This document shows, piece by piece, positions 56,140-64,000 of a DNA stretch of 64,000 bases (position 1 is its first letter; each line of letters opens with the position of its first letter). Under the pieces are notes generated by a model that saw nothing but the letters and a program-made list of their open reading frames with translations, was not told the DNA's origin and did no database searches. The position numbers were made by a program, and so were the translations under genes. The stretch comes from Shinisaurus crocodilurus (Eukaryota > Chordata > Lepidosauria > Squamata > Shinisauridae). Location of the stretch: positions 257,783,921 through 257,847,920 of the forward strand of contig CM037878.1 in the NCBI GenBank assembly GCA_021292165.1. The letters run 5' to 3'.

Positions 56140-56222
56140 GGGGGCAGAGCAGGCATTAGCCACCTTGAGTGCCATTTTTGGTAGAAAGGCGGGGTACAAA
56201 TCAAACAAACAAACAAACAAAA
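56140..56222 (+). mobile_element. L2-type 3' tail
   Basis: GCCACCTTGAGTGCCATTTT, GAAAGGCGGGGTACAAATC and a CAAACAAACAAA tail. Confidence 0.65.
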
Positions 56223-56299
56223 AATAGTTCCTCCGCCATAAGCAGCAAAATGTCTTGGGCTGGCCCTGTTTGTCAGTGCTGATGTAACTGTACTTCAAT

Positions 56300-56425
56300 C
56301 ATCCTCAGTCTGGTGGCCCCCAGATGTTTTGGACTACAACTCACAGCATTCTTGACCATTGGTTATGCTGGCTGGGGCTGATGGGAGCTGAAGTACAAAA
56401 CATGTAAAGGGCACCAGGTTGAGCT
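56300..56425. mobile_element. Degenerate MITE, TCATCCTCAGTCTGG arm
   Basis: Core TTTTGGACTACAACTCACAG and GGGGCTGATGGGAGCTGAAG, right arm GGGCACCAGGTTGAG. Confidence 0.7.
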
Positions 56426-56616
56426 CTATTTTATGTAAACCCAGGGGAATTATCCCCCATTGCCCACACTCTAAAAAAAAGGAAGAAAAAAGGCCTGCTT
56501 GGAACTTGGAAGCAATACTACAAGTTCAATGCGGCTTACTCCCCCTGGGACATAGGATTGTGGGGGTTTTAATGGTTGCTGCTGCTCCTGTGTTTTATGT
56601 TTTACTGTTGATTTGG

Positions 56617-56651
56617 GGTATATATATATATATATACCGTATATATATATG
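56617..56651. repeat. TA microsatellite with CCG interruption
   Basis: GTATATATATATATATATA, CCG, then TATATATATAT. Confidence 0.9.
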
Positions 56652-57299
56652 CGCCACCCTAGGAGTTCATGCTGAAGGGCAAGTCATACATATCCAAAAG
56701 AAAAGAAGAAATATTGTAGCCCTAAAAGGTCCAGGGAGCTGGAGCAGTTAGACCAGGCAAACACACACACACCCCTTTAGGGAATGCTCATCTTTAATTA
56801 CAAGCCCCTGGGGAACAGAATTGTCCACACGTTTGATTATGGCCCTGTAGCTGTTCCTTTAGCAGCAGTTTTCCATGCCATGAAAAGCTTCAGCTGAGTA
56901 ACTTGGACCAGGAATCATTTTATATGGATTTAAATTTTGTATTGTAATTATCATTTTTATTGCATATGTATACGTATGCATCTATACATATCTGTAGTTT
57001 TTCTTAATTTTATGCCATTTACGTACCGTATTTATGTTGTGTGTGTGTTTGGCTACATTTAGAAATGTAAACGTTAAAGTAAAATTGTGACTATTTGTGT
57101 GCCCTCTATGACAGGCACAGGAGCAACCAGGCTGACTCCATCCCTCTTCTCAGCTGTTAAATTGCTTGGGAACTGCCTTTTTGTCTGACCCTTTCTGCAC
57201 TTTCCTCAAACTACCATTCCCAGAGTTCCTGAGGGAAGGGCAGCCGTGACATTAAGTTCGGATTATAGACAATTGGTTCAGATTCACAGCACAGATACT
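56652..57299. other. AT-rich, no recognisable feature
   Basis: TATGTATACGTATGCATC at 56966-56983 is an imperfect palindrome. Otherwise nothing. Confidence 0.55.
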
Positions 57300-57415
57300 T
57301 ATTTTATTTATTTACAACGTTTTTACCCCACTCTTCAGTCAAAAAAAGCTCCCAGAGTGGCTTATAAAGATGAATAATAGGGCAGTCCCTGCCCTCAGGC
57401 TTACAATTTAAAAGA
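57300..57415 (-). mobile_element. L2-type 3' tail
   Basis: TTATTTTATTTATTTACAAC, CACTCTTCAGTCAAAAAAAG and GGGCAGTCCCTGCCCTCAGG, the reverse of the 2360-2490 type of tail. Confidence 0.65.
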
Positions 57416-57518
57416 CATGACACAAAAAGAAAAGGGATTGGGACGGAGGGAGGGGAAAAAAGAAGCAAAACTCAGGCACCAGTTCTTAGTTACAAAGTTC
57501 TTATAGATGGTTTTGTGT

Positions 57519-57579
57519 CCCCCCCCCCCCCCCCGGCAGGGCAGGGCAGGGCAGGGCAGGGCAGGGCAGGGCAGGGCAA
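57519..57579. repeat. C16 tract and (GGGCA)8 array
   Basis: Sixteen C (57519-57534), then GGCA and eight GGGCA units. The G-runs are spaced by two bases, a strong G-quadruplex pattern, about 0.7 kb upstream of the SPART promoter. Confidence 0.95.
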
Positions 57580-57646
57580 AACAAGCTCCCTGCAGCTGTT
57601 CCTGCTTGGTTGGTCTCCCCATTACCTTGATGATACAGGCCTGTGG

Positions 57647-57804
57647 CTCATGCTGGCTCAGCTTGTCTGAGCGTGGAAAGCTTAAGCCGGGTCAGGCCTG
57701 GTTGTTACTTGGATGGGAGACCCCTCCTCTAGTTTCCTGCATTGAGCAGGGGGTTGGACTCCATGGCCTTGTAGGCTCCTTCCAACTCTATGATCTATGA
57801 AATC
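57647..57804 (+). mobile_element. 5S rRNA-derived SINE with CR1-like tail
   Basis: Same structure as 52506-52660, with GGTCAGGCCTGGTTGTTACT nearer to true 5S. A hAT MITE sits in its terminal ATGAAATC. Confidence 0.88.
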
Positions 57805-57950
57805 CAGGGCTTTTTTTCTGGTGGAACTCACCGGAACTGAGTTCCAGCACCTTTTCTTCTATTAACTGCATTACAATTTAATCGCCATCTACTCCCGAGG
57901 AAATGTAATCCAAGAGTTCCGGTACCTTTTTCTCCAGAAAAAAAGCACTG
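57805..57950. mobile_element. hAT MITE inserted in the tail of a 5S-type SINE
   Basis: CAGGGCTTTTTTTCTGG and CCAGAAAAAAAGCACTG are inverted ends. An exact 8-bp duplication ATGAAATC (57797-57804, 57951-57958) flanks it. It sits in the ATGAAATCTATG end of the SINE at 57647-57803. Confidence 0.9.
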
Positions 57951-58050
57951 ATGAAATCTATGTCTAACTTGGGAAGCAGGGGGTGCAACCTTTCACTGGC
58001 CCTTGGTTCTCTGGCCGATGGATGAGCTCAGATATTTATATTATTCTCCC

Positions 58051-58202
58051 AGGGTGCAATCCTATACAGTATATAACATGTTTTGGACAGCAAAAAAAGT
58101 CCTACAATTCCCAGCATGCCCCAGCCAGCCATGCTGGCTGGGGCATGCTGGGAATTGTAGGACTTTTTTTTTGCTGTCCAAACCTTCCTAGGATTGCGCC
58201 CT
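58051..58202. mobile_element. Palindromic MITE beside SPART promoter
   Basis: Starts AGGGTGCAATCCTA and ends TAGGATTGCGCCCT, so the ends are inverted repeats. The inner arms, CTACAATTCCCAGCATGC at 58102-58119 and its reverse complement at 58143-58160, make a near-perfect hairpin about 75 bases long. Other copies are at 51732-51867 and 61246-61373. No convincing target duplication is seen, so the superfamily is open. Confidence 0.8.
58102..58160. promoter_or_regulatory. Two inverted ZNF143-like motifs
   Basis: CTACAATTCCCAGCATGC appears at 58102-58119 (+) and 58143-58160 (-). It matches the core of the vertebrate ZNF143/SBF promoter motif (ACTACAATTCCCAGCATGC class) except for the first A. 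The pair lies within 100 bases of the SPART GC-rich promoter. Binding is inferred, not shown. Confidence 0.5.
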
Positions 58203-58203
58203 C

Positions 58204-58473
58204 AGAGAACAAACAGAATGCCTCAGGCCGAGCGACTGCAGCACCACCTGGCGGCCAGAGGCGGTTGGAGAGAGCCCAGAAGGAAGCTTCCAGCCCAGCG
58301 GGAGGAAAGGACCAACTCCAAACAAGTGACGCGAGCCGCTCACGTGACGTGGGCCGAAGCACCAACAGCTGCAGCGGCAGCGGCAATAGTAAGAGGAGGG
58401 TCTCTTTTCCGCGTGCGCTTGAGCAGGTGTTTTTTTTTTTTTTTGCAGAGCGGGGAGAAGGTCGTCGGATCCC
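58204..58473 (+). promoter_or_regulatory. SPART: SPART promoter and probable non-coding exon 1
   Basis: This is the only GC-rich, CpG-containing island-like stretch in the right part of the window. It holds a CACGTGAC E-box (58341-58348), overlapped by TGACGTGG (58345-58352), and a TGACGCGA CRE-like site (58327-58334). CACGTGAC fits USF or MiT/TFE-type factors; TGACG fits ATF/CREB. No TATA box is seen. A donor-like GTGAGT at 58474-58479 would end exon 1 at 58473; GTAAGA near 58389 is an alternative donor. No SPART coding frame is found here, in keeping with a non-coding first exon. The transcription start cannot be placed exactly. A run of 16 T lies at about 58430-58445, inside the proposed exon. 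Confidence 0.65.
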
Positions 58474-59112
58474 GTGAGTGAAGGGGAGAACGGGGAGGGA
58501 TACAGCAGCAGGAAGAGCAAGGAATAGACGACAAGTTCCCCGTATTAAGGGTTAACTTCTGAACAGAAAGGTGCCGGGTGCTCTTTCTGCCTGATTTCTT
58601 CTATCCACCCCCACCCCCCGGACGCACCTTCTTGATTCTCTATGCGTGGTAGCCGGTTGTTGCTGCTGAAAATGCATTCAGTATATGTTTAGAGGCCCTA
58701 CTTCTAATAGAGGAGCCCTAGTGTAAACATAATTTAAAACAACAAGTAAAAATAGATCTAGGGATTGAGCCCCGGTAAATCCAGGCTCAGATTAAGTCTT
58801 GGGGATGTTTCTTGTGTGCGGTGTTTAGAGCAATCTTTGAATATAGCAGCCCCTTCCTTGCCTGGCTGGTCGTGTTCGCAAGACATTTTACTCAGCTGTT
58901 AGTGGAAGCTTTTTAGTGTTGCGAGCTAGCTTTTCTGTGCTTTATTGAAACGTTGCTGTTGTTTTGCAGCCTGAGTCTGTGACAGTTCAGTAAGAATTAA
59001 GCCGACTTTCTTCAATGGTATTTAGTTTCAAATAAATGTACCTAGGGTTAGGTTGTTTTGTCTGTTTACTCAGAACTAAGTTCCACTGAGTTCAACAGGA
59101 CTTGCTTTTAAG

Positions 59113-59249
59113 CAGCTTTCCCCGAATCTGGTGCCCTCCACATATTTTGGTCTTCAGCTTCCATCAGCCCCAGCTAGCATGGCTAATGGTCAGGAATGCT
59201 GGGAGTTGTAGTCCAAAACATCTGGAGGTCATCAGGTTGAGGAAGACTG
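59113..59249. mobile_element. hAT MITE, CAGCTTTCCCC ends
   Basis: 137-base imperfect palindrome flanked by an exact 8-bp duplication CTTTTAAG (59105-59112, 59250-59257). Core TGGGAGTTGTAGTCCAAAAC. Lies in SPART intron 1. Confidence 0.9.
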
Positions 59250-59545
59250 CTTTTAAGTAAAATGTGCACAGGATCTCAGCCACAGTTTGGGTGGTCGTGG
59301 GGAGTTAAAAGTAAAAGCCTCCATGGGACCTTGTTGCTGTTGTCTTCCAGATCATACCAGATATTTGGTTGCCTTGCTATGGGATACATAGGCCATAAGT
59401 AGTAGATTTGGAAAGTAGGGCCACCCAGTATTTATTTATTTAGTACTGTACACTTATATCCTGCCTTTCTTCCATCATGGAAGTCAAGGTGTGGGGTTCC
59501 CAAGTGGCCTCCCACGCCAGCACTGAACAGACCCAGGCCTACCTA

Positions 59546-59736
59546 GGAACATAGGAAGCTGCCTTATACTGAGTCAGACCATTGGACCACCTAGCCCAGT
59601 ATTGTCAACACTGGCAGTGGCTTTCCAGGGTTTTGGGCAGGATTCTTTCCTAACGTTACCTGTAAATGCCAGGGATTGAACCTGAGACCTTCTGCATGCA
59701 AAGCATGTGCTCTGCCACTGAGCTATGGCCCCTCCC
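59546..59736 (-). mobile_element. Second tRNA-derived SINE family
   Basis: Reverse reading starts GGGGCCATAGCTCAGTGGC with an A box (+59708-59725) and B box GGTTCAATCCC (+59672-59682), followed by body CAATACTGGGCTAGGTGG and tail AAGGCAGCTTCCTATGTTCC. Lies in SPART intron 1. Confidence 0.9.
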
Positions 59737-60359
59737 TAGTTTCAGCAAGGTGGCTGTATATCATCTGCCTTCAGACCGTGCCCTTTGATAGCATTCCAAG
59801 GTGCTTGCTACCTGTCTGAATGATTCTGCCCAAGTGGAATTGAGGTTGAACTTTAGAGCCCTGAAAACTAAAGCTGGCTTCAATCCACCAAAAGCTTGTG
59901 ACTAGATACTTCCTCTCTTGTGTGCCCTGCTGACGTTCTCTATTTAGCGGTCTGATCTGTTGCATGTTGATTGCTGTTTAGAGCAAAATCCAAAGAGCAG
60001 TTTGGACGGAAATGTCACGAGTTTACAACTGTATTTGTGGCAGAACTCTCACATTCCAATGCCATCCTGCCCCCCCCCCAACACTCCTGATGGTCATTTT
60101 TTCAAAGCTGTCATTTCCCGTGTTTTTATATTTACACCTTTCTTGAACTACTGTCTTCATTTATTTCTAGCAGAGGGTCTTTACTTGTCCTAAAAGGACT
60201 TTTGGCCTGACAATTAGCTCCTCTAAAAATCCAAAGCACGATTTAGGAAGTCCTATTGAACTCGGTGGGACTAACTTTTGAGTAAACATGCTTAGAATCA
60301 TGCTGCACATTTGAATACCTTACAACACAATAACACAGCAGTGTGTGACTGCTGTGAAC

Positions 60360-60790
60360 AAATTCCATGTGGGCCATAAGTAAAAAAGGAATTGAAAATA
60401 GAACGATACAAATCTATTGTGCAACTACACACTATGTACAGTTCTATTTCTGGACACCACCGCTCAAAAAGGATATTGTAGAGCTGGAAAAGGTGGAGAA
60501 AAGGGTAACCAGCTTTATAAAGGGGCTGGAGCAACTCCCCTATGAAGAAAGAGTCCAGCATTTGGGGTACTTTAGCTTAGAAAAAAAGGCAAGTAAGAGC
60601 AATCATGATAAAGGTGTATAAAATTATACATGGTGTGGTAAAAGTAGATCGGGAGCAGGGGGTACTGTTACATTCATGTCTTGCTTGTCGGTTTCCCATA
60701 GGCATCTGGTTGGCCACTGTGCGAACAGAATGCTGGACTAGAAAGGCTTTTGGCCTGATCCAGCATGGCTGCTCTTACGTGCCTCAAGTT
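60360..60790 (+). mobile_element. CR1 LINE fragment in SPART intron 1
   Basis: FWTPPLKKDIVELEKVEKRV and GLEQLPYEERVQHLGYFSLE are CR1 ORF2 text. The 3' part ends with TGGCCACTGTG and GGCCTGATCCAGCATGGCTG, a CR1 3' UTR end common in squamates. Confidence 0.85.
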
Positions 60791-61245
60791 GCATGTGTCC
60801 TTTCTATTTGCATTAATCTAACCTATGGAAGTACTGATAGCAAGTAATATTTCTTTTTTATGATATATGTAAGGGCCAATTTACAAAACAGCAACATCAT
60901 AGGATATTTTTTGTGTGTGGACTGTACCACTTCAGGCTGTAGCCAGGAGGCTGCATGTTTGAGTGTTCCCTCACACCCCATGCCCCCCCAAAACAAACCT
61001 CCTTATCCATAGAAAAGTAGTACGGTATATTAGAGAGCTTTCCTGCTTGCAGGCTGAAGTAGGAAAAGCTTTACTACTTGGTTCTCCTGATCGTATAAAT
61101 CTGCTGTAAATTTGCAGGTGTTGGGAGACCTAGGTTTTACATCAGCAGGAGATCAGCCTTCCAAACTCAACAAAATATCCTGAAACATTAAAAGCTTTTA
61201 AAAGCTTTTTGGTCATTAAGGAGCAATTCATACCCTAGTGAACTA

Positions 61246-61373
61246 AAGGTGCAATCCTATAGCAAGTTTAGACAGAAAAAAGGCCTACAACTCCCAGCAT
61301 GCCCCAGCTATGCTGGCTGGGGTATGCTGGGAGCTGTAGACCTTTTTTCCTGCCTAAACTTGCATAGTGCCCT
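61246..61373. mobile_element. Palindromic MITE, AAGGTGCAATCCTA ends
   Basis: Third copy of the family, with CTACAACTCCCAGCATGCCC and the returning arm. Its right terminus is shortened to GCATAGTGCCCT. Confidence 0.8.
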
Positions 61374-61679
61374 AAGTGACTTGTTTGGAGTTAAGTACCT
61401 CTGGCTGGCATCAGGTTAGAACCTTCATAAAGATAGGTAGACTTTTTGTTGTGCATTTCTAGTTAACCTTTAAATTTACAACAGCAAGAAGAGACTGGCC
61501 AGTATTATAGCTCTGCAGATTGAGGTAACATCTCTTTGAAGACAAGAAAACTTGTTTTTTCAGTAAATTAGGATCACTAGATATCCCTGAGGCTTAATTC
61601 AAGACTTTACAGCTTCTTATACCCAACATAGCTTCAGTTCCCCCCCCCCCCCCTATCCATATAATACTATCCTTTAACA

Positions 61680-61800
61680 CAGTGTTCTCCAACCTTGGGT
61701 CCCCAGATGTTTTTGGCCTACAACTCCCAGCATGCCCCAGCCAGCGTAGCTGGGAGTTGTAGGCCAAAAACATCTGGGGACCCAAGGTTGGAGAACACTG
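61680..61800. mobile_element. hAT MITE next to SPART exon 2 acceptor
   Basis: 121-base palindrome of the CAGTGTTCTCC family, flanked by CTTTAACA (61672-61679) and CTCTAACA (61801-61808). It ends 38 bases before the exon 2 acceptor and leaves the pyrimidine tract intact. Confidence 0.92.
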
Positions 61801-61814
61801 CTCTAACAGAAGTG

Positions 61815-61867
61815 TTCTCTTATGCTTTATGTCTCCAGTTATTCATGGTAAATTCCAGTTTGCAGTA
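61815..61867 (+). other. SPART: SPART exon 2 acceptor and 5' UTR segment
   Basis: A pyrimidine-rich tract ends in CCAG at 61835-61838, so exon 2 most likely starts at 61839 and holds 29 bases of 5' UTR before the ATG. Two weaker AG sites (61857-61858 and 61864-61865) lie before the ATG and could also be used. A branch-point-like CTAAC sits at 61803-61807, inside the target-site duplication of the hAT MITE just upstream. Confidence 0.75.
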
Positions 61868-62677
61868 ATGGATCAAGAACAGGGTTTAGCTATGCAAGAA
61901 GACGTGAATGTGAAGGCAATCGAAGAAGAATATAAGAAAGCTTTTGTGTATATTAATAAAGCCCTGAATACAGATGAAGTGGGACATAAGGAAGAAGCCA
62001 GGAATTATTACAAGAAGGGTCTCAGCCACTTGCTCAGAGGAGTTGGCATTCCATCCCACGGTCCTGAATGCATGGGCCCCCAGTGGGAGTCTGCCAGGCA
62101 AATGCAGCAAAAAATGAGAGAGACTCTGCAAAATGTCAATGCTCGCTTGAGTATTCTGGATGAAAATGCACAACCTAATCCCATTGCAGTGTGTCCTCCT
62201 AGAGAGATGCCCAGGTTATATCCAGCAGTTCCACCCAAAGAAAAGCCAGAGAGGCCTCCTGTACCAAATTCACTGATATCACCATCTCAGCCACTTGCTG
62301 CCGGTGGAAGTGTTGGAGCTACAAGCCCGGGGCAGTTGGCTGTGGTGAGTCCTTCATCTTCACTGCCCATTGAAGCACCCCCTGTGTATACCCCTGAGGC
62401 CACTGATGGGCACTATACCGTGTCATATGGGACAGACTCTGGGGAGTTCTCATCTGTTGGAGACGATTACTACACCAAGTGCACACAGCCACCTCCTGTT
62501 CAGACTCTTGGAGTAGATGCTGATGAATTGATCCTCATTCCCCATGGTGTGCAGATATTCTATGTGACCCCTGATGGACAAGTCAGTGCTCCCTCATATC
62601 CTGGATACCTTCGCATTGTCAAGTTCTTGGACACTGATGCTGCAGCAGCCCAGAATCGCCCCCCTGCTTTCCTTCAG
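61868..62677 (+). CDS. SPART: Spartin, first coding exon (partial gene)
   Basis: This exon encodes the N-terminal 270 residues of spartin, the protein mutated in human Troyer syndrome (SPG20). Spartin is a cytosolic adaptor found at lipid droplets, endosomes and the midbody. I recognise it from the order of segments: an MIT domain at about residues 16-98 (helical, with AYKKAF-like EEYKKAFVYINKALNTDE and WESARQMQQKMRETLQN), a proline-rich linker (about 105-170), a PPVY motif at 171-174 in the position where human spartin binds WW domains of Nedd4-type ubiquitin ligases, the conserved HYTVSYGTDSGEFSSVG block (182-198), and DADELILIPHGVQIF (217-231). The start ATG follows 29 bases of 5' UTR in the same exon. 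The exon ends in phase 0 after FLQ, followed by GTAAGG, the same junction as I recall for the human gene. The senescence-type C-terminal domain lies outside the window. No stops or frameshifts are seen, so the gene looks intact. Confidence 0.96.
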
Positions 62678-64000
62678 GTAAGGCCTAGAGCTCTGCTTGT
62701 GTTACAGCCACAGTGCTATTTGGCGGGCTCTTTAAAGAGTTGCCAGTGACCTGGATTGCACATAACAGTAACCCATGGTTTATTTAACCCATGGTATGTT
62801 GCCTCATCCAGGGTTTGTCTAGCAGACGATCAAACAAGCTATGGTTTGTTTTCTCAATCCCTGGGTTGTTTCCCTCCTCCTTTGCCCGCTCACCCCCTGT
62901 ACCCCAAATGCCATTGCAGCACTGTAGTTCTGGCATGTAGAGCAGCTGGGTTTTGACCACTCTTGCATGCCTCTGTAGCCTGGCAAAACAACCCATGGTT
63001 CTGGGTACACATGTAGCAACAACCCATGGTTTAAATAACCCAGAGTTCACAACCCATCAACAAACCATGGGTTCTCTTTTTCGGCTGTTCGTGGTTATGT
63101 GTGAGTGCAGCTGCATTCACATAAGGACAACCAAGAATTCAAAACCCCAAACCATTTGTTAGTGTTGTTAGTAGCTGTTGAAACACCAACATTCATCTGC
63201 TTGTGCTGTCCAGGAACAGTGATTTTTAACCTGTGTTCCATGGAAACTTATGGAAGTTCTGCAGTGAGAATATTTGTAATGCCACACAAGCGTCTGAAAC
63301 CTTGCCTTCCATTACCAATTTTCTCCTGCACTGCACAGCTACTGGAAAGTGCTGGATGTGTTCTGAGGTGTACTCCCAGTTCATGCAGGGCCGCAGTGAA
63401 ACCCAAAAGGTCTGGGCCAGCATTCAAGTTCAAACACTGTGCAATTTAGAACATGTCCCGGAGTCCTATGCATTTGTGTAGGATTTTCATGGCAGAATTA
63501 ATTCTTGGCTTGGCAGGTGTATGTTGGATGGCCATGAAATCTTCATTGACACATCTTTTTTTTTTAATCTTTCATAAAGATGCACAACAATTTTTCTAAA
63601 ATGGTCATTCTTAATTTAGTTTTATTTATTTTTTTCCTGTGAGGTATGGTCTCTTTGTGCAGTGATCTAACATGTGCTAGCTTTCTGCGAACCTGTGAAG
63701 AATCTGCGGACACTTGTGTGCACTTTTGCCATTTGCTGGGTTCAGCTTTCATAGTGCATTGGGAAATGCTGGAGAAGTGCATTTCATGCTGGTGTGCTAA
63801 AAGCTGGATCCCCGGGAGAGTATGACTTGATATAAAGTAGTTCCTTATATCCTTATAAGCACAAAGCATCTATATGTGCTTCATTAGCTTCAGTAAAAGC
63901 CATTACAGTATGAAAAGATGTTCCTAGTAATTGGGCCCTCTACAACAAAAGTCCCTTTAGAAGACCCGCCACTCACACACACATTCACTTTGAAGGTTAT
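62678..64000 (+). other. SPART: SPART intron 2, 5' part
   Basis: Starts with the donor GTAAGG. About 62750-63130 holds a degenerate copy of the ACCCATGGTTT palindromic element also seen at 21537-21881. The remainder (63150-64000) contains no recognisable exon, repeat or RNA gene. Confidence 0.8.
62750..63130. mobile_element. Degenerate AACCATGGTTT element in SPART intron 2
   Basis: Repeated AACCCATGGTTT words in both orientations and CAACAAACCATGGGTTCTCT match 21700 and 24050. Ends are decayed. Confidence 0.6.

Larger units (their letters stand above)
58474..61838 (+). other. SPART: SPART intron 1 (inferred)
   Basis: The interval between the proposed exon 1 donor and the exon 2 acceptor, about 3.4 kb. 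It holds a hAT MITE (59113-59249), a tRNA-derived SINE (59546-59736), a CR1 fragment (60360-60790), a GGGTGCAATCCTA-type palindrome (61246-61373) and a second hAT MITE (61680-61800). I see no other exon in it. The parts 58560-59050 and 60791-61245 show nothing recognisable. Confidence 0.6.

Noticed and set aside
57401..57800. Open frames through the GGGCA array
   Set aside because: The periodic array gives ALPCP or GQGRA repeats by chance; no coding support.
58188..58520. Open frames over the SPART promoter
   Set aside because: GC-rich DNA keeps several phases open on both strands. SPART coding begins at 61868 and nothing here matches spartin.
59660..59736. A functional tRNA gene
   Set aside because: A and B boxes are present but the acceptor stem does not pair and the sequence runs on into the SINE body.
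62678..62749. Continuation of the SPART frame past FLQ
   Set aside because: The frame runs on for 23 codons to a stop, but GTAAGG directly follows FLQ and spartin continues with a different sequence in the next exon, so this is intron read-through.

Overview
The window is vertebrate nuclear DNA and reads as a squamate reptile (lizard or snake). The evidence is the repeat content: many Sauria-type tRNA-derived SINEs (anticodon-side head, A and B boxes, AATAAATAAATA tail), CR1 and L2 LINE fragments with reptile-style 3' ends, a non-LTR LINE of probable ingi/Vingi type, L1 ends, many short hAT-type palindromic elements with 8-bp target duplications, and at least one solo LTR. No bacterial, plasmid or phage features are present. 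Nearly all open frames are repeat remnants or chance.

The only protein-coding gene I can name is SPART (spartin), on the + strand at the right edge. A GC-rich promoter and probable non-coding first exon lie near 58204-58473, intron 1 follows, and the first coding exon is 61839-62677 (CDS 61868-62677, 270 codons, phase 0, donor GTAAGG). It carries the MIT domain and a PPxY motif; the rest of the gene lies beyond the window. The 58 kb to the left is SPART upstream intergenic DNA.

Layout: 1-8 kb, scattered SINE and MITE copies with an L1 end and a 5S rRNA/CR1 composite SINE in an old hAT. 8.7-10 kb, an L2 LINE split by a DNA element that holds a further hAT copy. 11-14.3 kb, hAT and unclassified elements. 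14.37-16.55 kb, a hAT element carrying a 1.7 kb LINE with an exact 10-bp duplication. 16.5-18.9 kb, mostly single-copy-looking DNA. 19-19.9 kb, one hAT inside another. 21.5-24.2 kb, palindromic MITEs and a second LINE end. 26.8-27.4 kb, a diverged tandem duplication. 27.7-31.3 kb, inverted repeats, MITEs and a possible conserved stretch. 33.4-36.7 kb, a mosaic holding a 2.1 kb L2 with nearly open reverse transcriptase frame. 36.7-37.2 kb, a short LINE derivative whose 5' end folds on paper like an HDV-type ribozyme. 37.8-40.1 kb, a hAT and a solo LTR. 41.9-42.2 kb, an unrecognised membrane-protein-like open frame. 42.6-49.2 kb, L2 and CR1 reverse transcriptase fragments. 50-57 kb, old repeats. 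57-58.2 kb, a 5S-derived SINE, a GGGCA array and a palindromic MITE with two ZNF143-like motifs beside the SPART promoter.

There is no operon-like organisation. The most interesting interactions are between transposable elements and the SPART gene (promoter and exon 2 acceptor) and between elements nested in one another. All family calls were made by eye; none was tested by database search.
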